A stretch of 64,000 nt of DNA, taken from NCBI GenBank assembly GCA_963693305.1, contig OY855914.1:21219472-21283471 (forward strand), in the 5' to 3' direction. Every line of letters begins with the position of its first letter. The stretch's first letter is position 1. Made by a program: the position numbers and the translations under genes. This document shows positions 34,381 through 45,800 of this stretch, one piece after another. The notes under the pieces were generated by a model, which did no database searches, was not told where the DNA came from, and worked only from the letters and a program-made list of their open reading frames with translations. This DNA comes from Meandrina meandrites (taxonomy: Eukaryota; Cnidaria; Anthozoa; Scleractinia; Meandrinidae).

Positions 34381-35113
34381 ACGACACCGGCATAACAACA
34401 AAAAGATATTGACTACTATTAACCGACAACTTGGTATTACTGTGAGTTCGTAGATGAGTTTGAAGTGTGTGTGCAAGACGGAAACGTCGACCACACTGCT
34501 GGCACATAAAAGGTTTCTCTCCTGTGTGTATTCCGTTATGTCGGCGAAGGTTTCCTGCTTGTGCAAAACGCTTGTCACAATGCTTGCACTTAAATGGTTT
34601 CACTCCGGTGTGTATTCTGTTATGTTTGCGAAGGTTTCCTGCGTTACTAAAAGACTTGTCACAATGCTTGCACTTAAATGGTTTCACTCCGGTGTGTATT
34701 CTGTTATGTCTGCGAAGGTTTCCTGCGTAACCAAAAGACTTGTCACAATGTTTGCACTTAAATGGTTTCTCTCCGGTATGTATTCTGTTATGTTTGCGAA
34801 GGTTTCCTAAGTCACTAAAAGACTTGTCACAATGATTGCACTTAAAAGGTTTCTCTCCGGTGTGTATTCTGTTATGTCTGCGAAGGTTTCCTAAGTGACT
34901 AAAAGACTTGTCACAATGCTTGCACTTAAAAGGTTTCTCTCCTGTATGTATTCTGTTATGTCTGCGAAGGTTTCCTGCCTGTCTAAAACCCTTGCCGCAG
35001 TCCTTGCACTTGAACGGCTTTTCTCCAGTGTGCGTTCTTATGTGTTCTGTTAGGTCTCCAGGTCTAATGAAACATTTGCCACATTCCCTGCATTTACAGA
35101 TCTTCGGAGGCAT
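34379..35113 (-). CDS. Eight-finger C2H2 zinc-finger protein
   Basis: A minus-strand exon with acceptor CTCATGTTGCAG (exon begins 35156), ATG at 35113 (MPPKICKCREC) and stop at 34379: 244 residues. It has eight C2H2 fingers with TGEKPF or TGVKPF linkers. Fingers 2-7 are nearly identical 84-bp units with helix pattern xGNLR(R/K)H; finger 1 reads IRPGDLTEH and finger 8 RLAHTLQTH. A short tail SNTKLSVNSSQ follows. No KRAB, BTB or SCAN domain is seen. It would bind DNA in the nucleus as a transcription factor or repressor. The upstream ATG of the longer frame (35179) lies before the acceptor and is less likely. The 5' UTR exon was not located. It is antisense to, and between, genes A and B. Confidence 0.88.
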   Translation of the reverse strand: MPPKICKCRECGKCFIRPGDLTEHIRTHTGEKPFKCKDCGKGFRQAGNLRRHNRIHTGEKPFKCKHCDKSFSHLGNLRRHNRIHTGEKPFKCNHCDKSFSDLGNLRKHNRIHTGEKPFKCKHCDKSFGYAGNLRRHNRIHTGVKPFKCKHCDKSFSNAGNLRKHNRIHTGVKPFKCKHCDKRFAQAGNLRRHNGIHTGEKPFMCQQCGRRFRLAHTLQTHLRTHSNTKLSVNSSQYLFVVMPVS

Positions 35114-35180
35114 TTTACAAAGCAGTAAACTTTGATGAGGAAGAATGATTTCATTCCTGCAACATGAGGACAAAAGCATG

Positions 35181-35690
35181 TTTAGTTACCAAAGGTATTA
35201 GCTTCAATGTATGGGCAGAAATGTGCTTCGCGAATACTGTAAACCTTTGTTAAGTATCCTCCTCTCTCTTGCAAGTCTCCTTTTTGATGCTCCACCACCC
35301 ACAGGTAGCCAAAGCTTAGGATACGACTGAAAATAAAAAAAATGATCTAAAATTGTCAAATGTTTATTGTTTTATCAATCTTATATCACATATTCATGTA
35401 GCTTTGAAAATTAGCATAATATGCTAATTCTAAAATTGCTCCCAACTATCAAAGCGAAGTGAAAGGTAGCACACTCGAACCGCCAGAATGCCGACCTGTG
35501 TTTATGAAATGAGCTGTAATTCTTAAAGTTTGCTATCTTCCCCTCAAAACGCCTCAAATTCAAAGGCTTCGATAGTCATTCTATAAATACATACCGAAAA
35601 AGTACCCAATGTTACATCCTTTCCCCGGCAAAACGGCAATATTTCATTGGTAAACCTCCACGAACCATCCGCGGCCCGAGCGCCTCTGCA
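35181..35690. other. Upstream flank of the zinc-finger gene
   Basis: No coding content recognised. It should hold the first exon and promoter of the minus-strand zinc-finger gene, but no signal was clear enough to place them. Confidence 0.3.
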
Positions 35691-35694
35691 ATTC

Positions 35695-35873
35695 TTCTCA
35701 TTTAATCATATGCAATTTGGAACCACAAAAGCCACTTTCTAGGGGAGGTGTATGCAATGTCGCGTGCGACACATGATTTGATTACACTTCATCATGTGTT
35801 GCACGCGACATTACATACACCTCCCCTAGAAAGTGGCTTTTGTGGTTCCAAATTGCATATGATTAAATGAGAA
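35695..35873. repeat. Palindrome, ~80-bp arms
   Basis: TTCTCATTTAATCATATGCA ... CTTTCTAGGGGAGGTGTATG is mirrored almost perfectly to 35873; the loop is TTTGATTACA. It includes GTCGCGTGCGACACATGAT and mirror. Foldback MITE. Confidence 0.8.
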
Positions 35874-35984
35874 AAATATGAAGCAACAAAGTTTTCCAGC
35901 AGAATTGGACTGATTTGCTCAGATGTATCATGTATAAAAAAAACCCAAGACACTGTTACATGTTCCCAAACACGCCACCAATTC

Positions 35985-36330
35985 AAAGCATGGTTCCCAC
36001 AGGCACCAGTTTTCTGAACTTCCTGACTTTTCCCTGATAAAAATCAAATTTCCCTGACCAAATCAATCCAAAAAAAATTGATGTCAGATATAGCAGCCTC
36101 CACTCCCAAAAGAAAAAAACATCGCTGAGATCACATTGATCTGAAATATTCCCCCCAGCCTCCAATGGTATCAAATCAGCAGTGTCATAAATTCAATTTT
36201 CCCTGAATTTTCTTTGATATGTTAATTTTCCCTCACTCAAAATAAAATTCCGTCTTTTTCCTGAGCTTCAGAATTTTATTTTTCCCTGACCACTTCCTGA
36301 CCTGTGGCAGCCCTGCTAAGCGATAAATTT
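35985..36330 (-). repeat. TTTTCCCTGA-rich dispersed repeat
   Basis: At least five TTTCCCTGA words spaced irregularly with AT-rich sequence, ending in GTGGCAGCCCTG. Looks like a decayed interspersed element; the coding frames in it have no domain. Confidence 0.4.
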
Positions 36331-38828
36331 TAGACAAATGGAGACAATTCAATTCCTATTATAGTGAGACGCAGGTGTTTGCATTTGATAGATAGTTCCC
36401 TTTAGGTGCTCAGAACAGTTTCCTGCATTCTTCAACACCTCAATTTTGACGAATCGATACCACAAGTCTTTTTCAGGTGATCCAACAGTTATGGTATCAA
36501 AATGATGCCCATTCACTGGTAAACAAAATGTGCAGAATTAAAACTTTGCCAAAAGTTGCCTCTTATCTTGCTGATCAAAATTTAATAATAAAAATAGGGG
36601 TCACCGGGTTTGTTTTTGAGTTATTACCATTTAAAGCTAAAATTAAGGGTGTTTTTAACAGGCTATACTGTTGCTATGGTAACCTATTGTGCAATAAAAA
36701 ATTATGACAACTTGTTCGACAATCACGGGGTATTGACACCATGATTGTACCATCAACAGATAAAGAGTGGTTATAATGACCCATCAAAATCGAAGTCTTG
36801 GAAAGTGTTAGGAACGGTAGCCAGCCACCTTAATTAAGAATACCTTGGAATTAGACATCTATCTCCTCTTTACTCCTAATCCAATATTTTGGAGATAAGC
36901 CTCCTCCCACCCCTGGTAGTTTCCATAATTCATATTACACCTGTAATAATTTTGTTATTTACACAAGAGCAAATTAATACTTGTTAATAACAGCAATCTA
37001 CAGTGTAAACGACCAAGCATAAGCCATACCATGATGTTTACAGAAATTCATGGACAGCTCTCTTAATCTGTGAGCTGACTAGACTGCTGTGAAAATTATG
37101 TACATGTATGTATTGAAAAAGCAGTTGTTATGATGTGAAATTGGATAATTTACTTTTTAAAAAAAAAAGGTCAGAAAAACTACCTTTTTTTAATAATTCT
37201 ATTAACTTTGCTCAATTATTAATCATAAAATTTTCAATTGCACATTACAATGTTCAAAGCTAAAAATTTAAATTTAAAATAATATTGACTGACTTAGAAA
37301 TGTAGACACAAATACAAAATGTAGAATTAAAAAGCTTTCGCAAATAGAAAGGTCTTGATATTTTTATATGTATTGCACCCTGTCAGAAGCCCAGCCTGGA
37401 GCACTAATATTGTCCAAATTTTGAAGTGTAACAACCTACCACTACCCCATGTTCCACTGAGGGACACTTGTTACCCATTATTTGCCATCAGAAGCTGGGG
37501 ATTCATTAAGGTTTGAAGCAGTTTGGCATCAGTTTTGCACGAGGTCCTACCCTCTTTGGTAAACTGAAGGCAGTTTAGATGAAGAAACAGTCAGGGAAAG
37601 GAATGTTCACCGCCGGTCAATTTGCCCGAGGCCTGGCCCCTAATTAAACCCTTGAAGTAGCAATATATTTTTAATCTTTTTAAACCTCTGCTGTTCTTAC
37701 ATGGTTTTTGGACTAAAACATGTGACAGGGAAGAAAGTAAAATATACAAGAATCCAGGCCAATTTACAGGTCATCAATTTTTCTCTTTTTTTAATGCTTG
37801 TTTCTGGGTGAAATAATGCTTAAGCAGCCATTAGTCAGAATACTTGATGAATACCGTTAACAGTAATAAAAACCCACACACCATATTTTCTCAATTACCG
37901 GTAAATGTCTGGCCCCCGCATTCATTTTAAAATTGGCCTGTTGGACCGTGCATTTTATAATATTTGAAGTCAGCTGAAATTGTTGTCTGCTGTTTACTAA
38001 CAAAGTTTAATTTTTCATATTTTACTAGCCAGGCTTAGAAAACCAATCAACCAATAATCTATTACAATAGCAAGCAATATCAATATTTGATTCATATTGA
38101 TTACCAAGAATTAACTGATGAAGAAAAAAGTTGCAAGTTTGATTGATATTCATTTCCGTTGCTTTGTCAATTGTTTATTGATTATTTTCAATTTTTATTC
38201 AAAGCTATTTTGGTCAATTATACAAGTTAACATTGACATAATGTTCTGTGTGGTTTATTGAGTCATTCAATCATGGATATTCAATGCAAATATCAACTAC
38301 CTGATACCAAAAGAACAAGAACAATAAATGAAATTATTTGGCATTTTTATTCAGGGGGGGGGGGGGGGGGGGTTCAAAATTAGAAGAAGAGGAAGTTGCC
38401 CCATCTGATATGTTCGAAATGAATACTCCTCCTGGAACTCCTAGGGATTAGTGATTGTTATAGCTTTACTGTCGGCTGCTATTAATTATTAACAATTTTC
38501 TTAATTTCGATAACAATTGATGATCGTGATTGATATCGATTGTATCAATTGATTTCCGATATAGATTCTATTGATTGACTACACCTGGACTAGTATGTTA
38601 TAGCAGTGCCATTCAAGAGGATTTATATCAACTTAAATAAACACTAGGGACTCGATCAAATACCAATGGCGTGTATTTAAAATAAATAAATAAATAAATA
38701 ATAATAAATCACCTTTGCTTAGACACGGCAGTATTTAAAGCTAGAAGCTTGTGGAGCTGTGTAATTTCCTGACCGAACTGGAATTTGGAAGTGTTGGTTT
38801 TTGTGGAGGGAGGTCAAACCCAGATAAC
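36331..38828. other. Intergenic, no gene seen
   Basis: About 2.5 kb of AT-rich sequence. A 19-G run lies at 38354-38372 and an AAAT repeat at 38680-38700. No domain-bearing frame or splice chain. Confidence 0.45.
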
Positions 38829-40016
38829 CCTGGCGTATCTATTTGAACAGTTCCGTAATCGAACCCAATCGAACACCAATCGTTTGATTGCCGAACTCAT
38901 TCGAACATAATCGAACTCACAATAAAATTTTGCCAATCGAACACAATCGAACGTTCGATTACCGAACGATCAGTAATCGAACTCAATCGAACGTTCAATT
39001 ACTGAACTCTTGTTCGATAGGACAATTTTCACATCGCATGATACGCACATGGTCTGTGGAAATTCAGTCTTAAGGCCAAATCACTGCTAGCTTTCCCCTT
39101 CCCTTTTCACCCAGCTTTCAGTAAACATGTCGAAAACGTCAGGAAGCGATATCCAGGAGACCCGGGAGGACACATATCGAGATTTCGTGTAGTATCACCC
39201 GGGATATAACTCAGCCAGTCGGTGCCATGTCAAACAGCACGAGTACGATGGTGCGGCATACGCAGCAAACATCAGCTCAATCCCAAGGCATAAATTTCGC
39301 GTGGCGTGATTTTGAGAACAACTCAAGAAGAACAACATTATCATCTAACACTTACGAACAGTTTAATTACATTTACAAGTTTATTGCCTATTACATTGAC
39401 TTCAATCTAAAGAAAAATTGTTTTACTTGCCCACTTATTATTTTTATCATCTATGTTGATTACAAGCTCTTCTGCCGAAGTAATTGCTGTCATGCTAGCG
39501 ACTGCACTCCTCATCTCCATGTTACTCTTGGCCATTCTTGAAGACTTAGAGAGAGTTATGGCTGCAGCGCGGTGCCTACTGATGATAATCATTATAATTT
39601 TAAACACAACTGCCTGTGTTGCAGTTATCGAAATGGTGCGATTTCTGTCTGTTTACAGTCACATCAAAGATCAACACCCACAGTACACCCGGGAGCACAC
39701 GAGTAACAGTCGCTGACATTGACTTTGTTTTGTTCTGTTTTGTTTTGTTTGAACATTGACATTCAGTATGAAGTTATTTGTCTTTATTCCCATTCAATAA
39801 AGGCTGATAGTGACTATACCCTAGGTGTTTACTACATGTAGTTTCCGGGGTCAAGAGATAACAAACTAACAAAATTGCATCGGATTGGTTCGAAAATCGA
39901 ACTCGCAGCAAAATAGATGTTCGATTTTGTTCGATTGCCGAACCCAATTGAACACCAATCGTTTGATTGAGTTCGATTGGATTTTTGCTCGATTTTGTTC
40001 GATTAGATAGGCCAGG
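38829..40016. mobile_element. 1.19-kb TIR element with 6-bp target duplication
   Basis: The left end CCTGGCGTATCTATTTGAAC and the right end (minus strand CCTGGCCTATCTAATCGAAC) match, and GATAAC abuts both ends (38823-38828 and 40017-40022). Subterminal regions are arrays of AATCGAAC words in both orientations (38855-39030 and 39890-40000). The middle 850 bp has frames at 39227-39541 and 39453-39716 without a recognised transposase motif, so the element is probably non-autonomous. Superfamily not assigned. Confidence 0.8.
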
Positions 40017-40022
40017 GATAAC

Positions 40023-42426
40023 CCAGAGAAAAACCCTCAGAGCAAAGAACCAACAACAAGCTCAATGCACGTACATGTGCATATGAAAGTTCCAAACTGT
40101 TTATGACACTGGGTTCGGGAAATATCAGGGCCACACTGGTAAGTGGTGAGCACTCTCACCACTGCACCACCCCTGCTCCCACAGTTTTGACCAAGCATTT
40201 ACATGAGGCAGTGTTTAATAGGGTCCGAGTTTTAGTTAAGAACAAAGGATAAACCAACTATCCAAAATGCTTACTCAAACTCATCATGGCTCTCTAAATG
40301 TGATCCAGTTTAAAATAGATTTTAAAGTTCAACCTATATATGAAAAACATCTTGAGTAATAAACCTGGGATTAGCTCACATAATTTGAGATTTAACTAAC
40401 CTTTCAACATGCAACATAAAAACTTCTTTGAGCCTTTTTGACTCATATAACAAGGTATTAAATAGACTTTGAAATTACGTATTCTTACCTTTATGGGAAG
40501 AAAGTCCGCAGAAGAAAAAACCCTTTGGATTACAGCAACAAGAAACAGCAATGGCTGCCACATTACGAGGTAAACAAAAGGGACACTGGAACTTAGTTTC
40601 CTTGTGGTAACGGTAGAAATAAAAATAAAGTCTGGACCGGACTTCCAACTATGATCAGGATCGAAACAGAACGTTTCAGAGTCGCAATTGCTTGTTCCAG
40701 GCGTTCGGTTAGTTGAGGAGCAGCGCAAAATTCGGGAGTAGCGTTGAGAACGGCGAGTAGAAAAACATGGCGCGGAGACTGAGACGCTGCTCCCAAACTA
40801 AACGGACGCCCGGAACAAGCAAGAGTCGAAACAACAAAAGGGAGGGTGCTCCAGGAGCAATTTCTATGACGTGAACACTTTTTGTGGCGTTAGTCGCGCT
40901 GATACCCGGACTTGTACGTATTAGTTAATCAGCGACGCATGTTTTGATTTCATTTCATTCTGATGGCACACTTTTGTCTTCTATTCGAACAATCTCCGCG
41001 TGCGTAGAACGATGTGAATGTAAGATATGGCATAAAGTTACAAAAATATTACACCCGATTGAAAGCGTTGAACGAAACTCCGTGGGAATTTGCAAGTTCA
41101 AATTAATTTTGCTTTTTATGTTAAGGGCAAAAGGCAATTCTTCTCTTCCGAAATATAATAATGGAGCATTGGGGAAATGTGCAGTGGATACCCCATTTTC
41201 GGCGGAGGGAAGCTACAGCCGGAAATACGTCTGCGTTCGCAGCCTACCAAACCAGAGGCTTATGCATAACGTTTGACAATAATAAAAAAGAGAAAATATC
41301 AAGAAAAATTTGCAAATGGAAAATAAATTCAAATTATTTCACAATGCATGTTTTCGTTATGGATTTTTGCGGCAATCAGATTATAAACACACGGGACTTT
41401 GGAGAAAAAAAACTGAAAATAAGGCCAACAGATCGCTCGCCTGTTCCAGGCGTTCGGTTAGTGGGGAGTAGCGAAAAAATCGGTGACCGGGAAAAAAAAA
41501 TGAGGGGAGGGGTGTGGGGAGAAAGCGAGAAAGCTTCTCGCCTTAGTCTCCTCGCCATTTTTCCGCTCGCCGTGCGTCACGCAATCCCCGACCTAATGGG
41601 AAATTCGTTCCTAGTAAATCTCGACTGTCCATCTAGACGATATGCATTCTCGTCCCCATTAGGCTTTTTCGCTTCTCTTAGCCGTTTGAAACAGAGATCC
41701 CATACAGGATATAGAAACATCACGACTGCATACATGAAGACCTACGTTTCTCGTGTTAAGGCCATGCCGGCTAAGAGAAGCGATCCAGTTCTCTCTCGAA
41801 ATGAGTGCTAACTCGAACCATTCCGCGGTCCGTGAAGATCACTATCGATCAATAATGATCCGTTTCTAAAACATTCTCAGTATAAGGCGTTTCGGAATAA
41901 ATAAATTTCGAATTTATCCAGGTCAGGGAAATTATTTCTGATATCCCATTTTCTTTCGTTTTTTCCATTCTCAATTTTTCATTTATAGCTTAGCCTCAGT
42001 GGAACTCGACAACTACTTGATTGTGAGCCGAGCTATCAAAAAGGTGTCAAAAATTGATCTTGCTCTTGGTGTTATCTGCAGTATCTGCAACTGAAGAAAA
42101 ATCTAATTTACAAAAAATGTATACATATATATTACGGCTGTATTAGATTAAAATAATAAAAATCTGCAATATCACAGCGAAAAGCCGATGAGTGTTGCGG
42201 GATCTCTTGAAGACCTTGGATCAGTAACTTAGTTAAAACGGAAAATATAAACGGCAAACTGATCCTAATGGCTGAAGCGCTCAAAATAAACGAAGTGGAT
42301 AAAACACCCAAAACATATTGAAAAAACTTTGCCCTATATTTCAGTTTGCAATACGAAAGTTCCTCAGGGGCTGCCGGAGCGGAAAAAGAAATGAGCCGAA
42401 AAGTAAAAGGAAGGAAATAAATTATC
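40023..42426. other. Repeat-rich intergenic, no gene recognised
   Basis: Two related segments around GTTCCAGGCGTTCGGTTAGT (about 40694 and 41443) belong to one dispersed family. Another segment, 41600-41790, is the inverted partner of 21890-22180 and ends in mirrored CTTCTCTTAGCCG/CGGCTAAGAGAAG. The frame at 41161-41811 is open for 216 codons but runs across these repeats and has no domain. Confidence 0.45.
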
Positions 42427-42559
42427 TTGAAATAAAATACTAAACAATGATTGGTTCTCTGAACTAATTAACAATTGTAAAAACAGACGTGACTAAGTAC
42501 GTCATGGACAATTGTTAATTAGTTCAGAGAACTAATCATTGTTTAGCATTTTATTTCAA
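42427..42559. repeat. Palindrome, ~60-bp arms
   Basis: TTGAAATAAAATACTAAACA ... GAACTAATTAACAATTGT is mirrored with two changes seen; the loop contains GACGTGACTAAGTACGTC, itself mirrored. Foldback MITE. Confidence 0.75.
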
Positions 42560-43170
42560 AATATGTTATTTGTAAAGATCCGTTAACTTTCTTCCCATTT
42601 TTTTCGCCCAGCCCCTGAGGAAGGTTTGTATTGCAAACCGTTTTTTTTAACCGAGCGTTGGTGTCGTATTAGGCCTGAAACGAATTTAAAGTCGCATTAA
42701 GAGAGCTTGTCGATCAAAGAAATCTGTGCCATCGGACGAGAATAATAACTTTCGAGCTTATTTGCAGATTTTTGCAGAAGCAGCAGCAAATGACCGTCCA
42801 AGGGAATCCTGGATGGAATCAGTTCAGCAGAGTTATATCAGGCAGTCTTTTAATCGAGTATTTAGAGTTTTCCGTCGCAAACAAATTTGTAAATCACGGT
42901 ACTTGTCGTCTGTGTGTATTGCGAGTTTGCCGATCAAATTATGAACGTGGTAAACTGCTTTGAACGTAAATTGTGTGTAAGCCTTTATTTCACCAGGGTA
43001 ACTCTTTCAGCTTTACAATTAAACTGATATCAACAGAGGCCCTGCTAAAACTAATACTAAAGGGAAAAGTAACAAAAAACCCTACAAACTTTAAAAACTT
43101 TTGATAAAAATTAGATTTAAAAGATTAAATATAAAAATCATCGATAAGAGATAAAATTATACATACAATT
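42560..43170. other. Flank and likely LINE 3' region
   Basis: The A-rich part from about 42960 resembles the untranslated 3' end of the minus-strand retrotransposon that follows. The frame at 42726-42944 is not recognisable. Confidence 0.35.
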
Positions 43171-43970
43171 TCAAATAGAAAACTTAAAATTTACATGGTT
43201 ATAAAAATAATTAGAAATTTGAGCTCCAGAGTAATAAAAAGACTTCTTTGCCGTCTCAGTGCGCACTCTTGGCAAATGCAGAAGGCTACTTTGTCTTGTC
43301 TGTCTACGCGTTACATCTTGATTAAAAATAAAATAGTTTTTAAAAAACTGAGCCATTTTTCCACTAATACATTTAAGAACTAAATTGCAAACATGTTTTT
43401 TGCGCCTATCTTCCATTGTCTCGTGCGCAAGAAATTGCAATGCCTCATAACTGCTGTGATGTCTAAGGATCAGTCGCGCAGCCCTTCTGTGTAGCTTCTC
43501 TATGTTATCGGAATTTACTTTACCGAGGCAGTTCCATATAGTGTCACAATAGTCAATTATATACGGGTAGAATGAAAGTCTTATAAATTAAATTAGCGGT
43601 ATTAGTGGTGACATTCGTTCTAATCCGACCCAACATGGCCACTCTCTTGCCAGCTTTTCCTAAAACATATTTCACATGAGCAGTCAAAGAAAGGGATTCG
43701 TCCAACACAACTCCAAGATACTTAAATTCGGATACACGCTCAATCAAACTCCCGGGACATAGAGACATAAATGGAGAAGTTTGTTACAGTGCTCAGCCTA
43801 CTTGCTGTTCCAAAGAGTACACACTCTGTTTTTGACTTATTTAGGAAAAGGCTATTGTCTCTTGGCCAGTTCTCAACCAATTTAAGATCACAACAAAGCG
43901 CTTTTTCAATTTCATTCACGTCCCTTCTTGAATGGAAAAGAACAGTATCATCAGCGTACATCAATGTGCT
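43171..43970 (-). pseudogene. 5'-truncated, frameshifted non-LTR reverse transcriptase
   Basis: The minus strand opens at the catalytic YADDTVLF box (about 43955) and continues with LFLNKSKTECVLFG, then after a frameshift near 43755 with VSEFKYLGVVLDESL, HVKYVLGKAGKR and NLIYKTFILPVY, then a thumb-like region to about 43171 (FLAHETMEDRRKKH..). These are the C-terminal parts of the palm and thumb of a CR1/Jockey-like reverse transcriptase. The endonuclease and the front of the RT are missing, as usual for 5' truncation on insertion. Non-functional. Confidence 0.85.
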
Positions 43971-45180
43971 GCAGATATTTAAACTAGTAATGTTGGCTTA
44001 TATTTGTATTACACTGTTTAAATAAAAGTGTACGGAAAGGAAAACGCCATTCTGTTGGCAACTATCCCCGGGAAATTATCCTCCCATCGCGAGGTTTACT
44101 TCTTTGTATCTACCTTGTTCGTGAACTCGCTAAATAAATTAACACTCGAAAACACAAGCAACAACGACGCCAATTTACAAATTTGTGTGCATCGAATACT
44201 CTAAATGTTCGATTAAAAGACAGCTGATAATTTTGCTGAAAGTAATTATTCTCTTCCGCGAGCACAGATTTCTTTGATCGACAAATTCTCTCACTGCGGC
44301 TTCTGAATTCGTTTCAAGCTTAATACGACAAATGTTCGATAAAAAAAAACAGCTTTTTATTTCACTTACCTGTAAGTGATAACGTCGATGGTTTGGCGAT
44401 TATTCCGGCCGGGGCAATTTTCTGGCTTTGAAATAAAAGTCTAACAGAACTGAAACTAATAAACTCGCACTCGATCCCGACAATTCAAGGAAAGCTCGGT
44501 CAGTGCTACCACTGCATGCTTCTTATAGTTTTGTTTGACACTTGTATCCCTCTAGTCTTCAAACCATTTTATAGGAATGTTTTTGCATTTAAGTTCGTCG
44601 ACAAAATGAATACAGCCACTTTCTCACCACATTTTCTGCCATTGCGTTTCTGCAAGAACATCCCGCAGCGCGCTTTAACATCCGCAGGTGATCTGGGTAC
44701 CAAATACCTTCGGAATAAGGCCTATACGTTGCCGCAAACTTTGTAATTTTCATTATCTTTGACAATGGCGTCATGAAGACACCGAAACGTCAACGTGCAA
44801 AGCGATTCGATTCGCGCAAAAGTATTTGTATAATAAGGCCTATATGGGGATTTAGTCTCTAACTTCATACTCTCTTGTCGCAGATCATTGAATTGAGCTC
44901 GATAAGCCCTATAAAACATCTGGAATCAACTCATATAGATCTTAAATACAACTCCAAAACAAATTTGGCTGGATGCGGGATGGGGTTTTAAACCAAGGCG
45001 AGATGTGGGATGTGTAAAATTTTAGTGGTGGGATACCGGATGAAATTTTTTTTGGCGGGACGGGGATGTGGGATTTTCTGAAATTTATCGCTGGATGAAG
45101 TATTAAACTCGTCCAAAATAGCTAGTAAGCCCAACTTCGGTCAACACGATCTTTGTTGATAGGTAAACTTTGTTTCCGTG
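43971..45180. other. Intergenic, no gene seen
   Basis: Only short frames. A GGATGCGGGATGGGG-type repeat at 44960-45100 is matched by related sequence near 47200-47300. Confidence 0.4.
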
Positions 45181-45189
45181 ACTATTGTG

Positions 45190-45800
45190 TTTCTACCAAA
45201 ATAAAGAATTTCGATTTCTCGACCAATTAAAAACAACGTGACTAACTTAGGTATACAGAGCAGGAGTTTCCCTAGGCACTTTACTGCGTAGTTAAAACGG
45301 TTTTAATTTCTCTACCGATTAAAAACAACGTAACTCTAAACTTAGTACAAAGAGCAGGAGTTTCTTGTGCATTTTAAAAGAGCTGAGAAAACTAGTTTAA
45401 TTTTTTGACAGATTAAAATAAACGATTTGACTAACTAAGTACACATGTCAAATGCATATAACCATTTGCCAACCTCAGGTGGTATTTGTCGAACGCCGGC
45501 TCTACTACTTTTCTAAAGAACCGATAAAACTACTTTAATTTGTTGACAGATTAAAAAGCCATGTGACTAACTTAGTACACATGTCAAATATATGTAACCA
45601 ACCTAAATTCCCAAATTAAAAACAAACCGTGACCCTGAAGTAAGCGCAAAGAGCAGGAGTTTCTCGTGCATTTCTAAAGAACCAATAAAACTAGTGTAAT
45701 TTGTCGACAGGTTAAAGAGCCATGTGACTAACTTTGGTACACATGTCAAGAGCATGTGACCAAACTAAGTACACAAGAGCAGGATGTTCTCGTTCTTACT
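45190..45800. repeat. Diverged tandem repeat, ~110-bp unit, about five units
   Basis: Each unit carries a version of AAAGAGCAGGAGTTTC, then TAAA-ACTAGTTTAATTT, GACAGATTAAAA and GTGACTAACTTAGTACACATGTC. Units vary in length and have diverged, so it is an old satellite-like array. Confidence 0.65.

Noticed and set aside
39227..39716. Two frames inside the GATAAC element
   Set aside because: No transposase motif and biased hydrophobic composition; not enough to call a gene.
40768..40878. Short basic frame starting MARRLRRCSQTKR
   Set aside because: It belongs to the dispersed family that recurs at about 41443-41560, so the ATG and frame are repeat-borne.
41161..41811. 216-codon + frame
   Set aside because: It crosses two dispersed repeats whose copies elsewhere are not open, and shows no domain.
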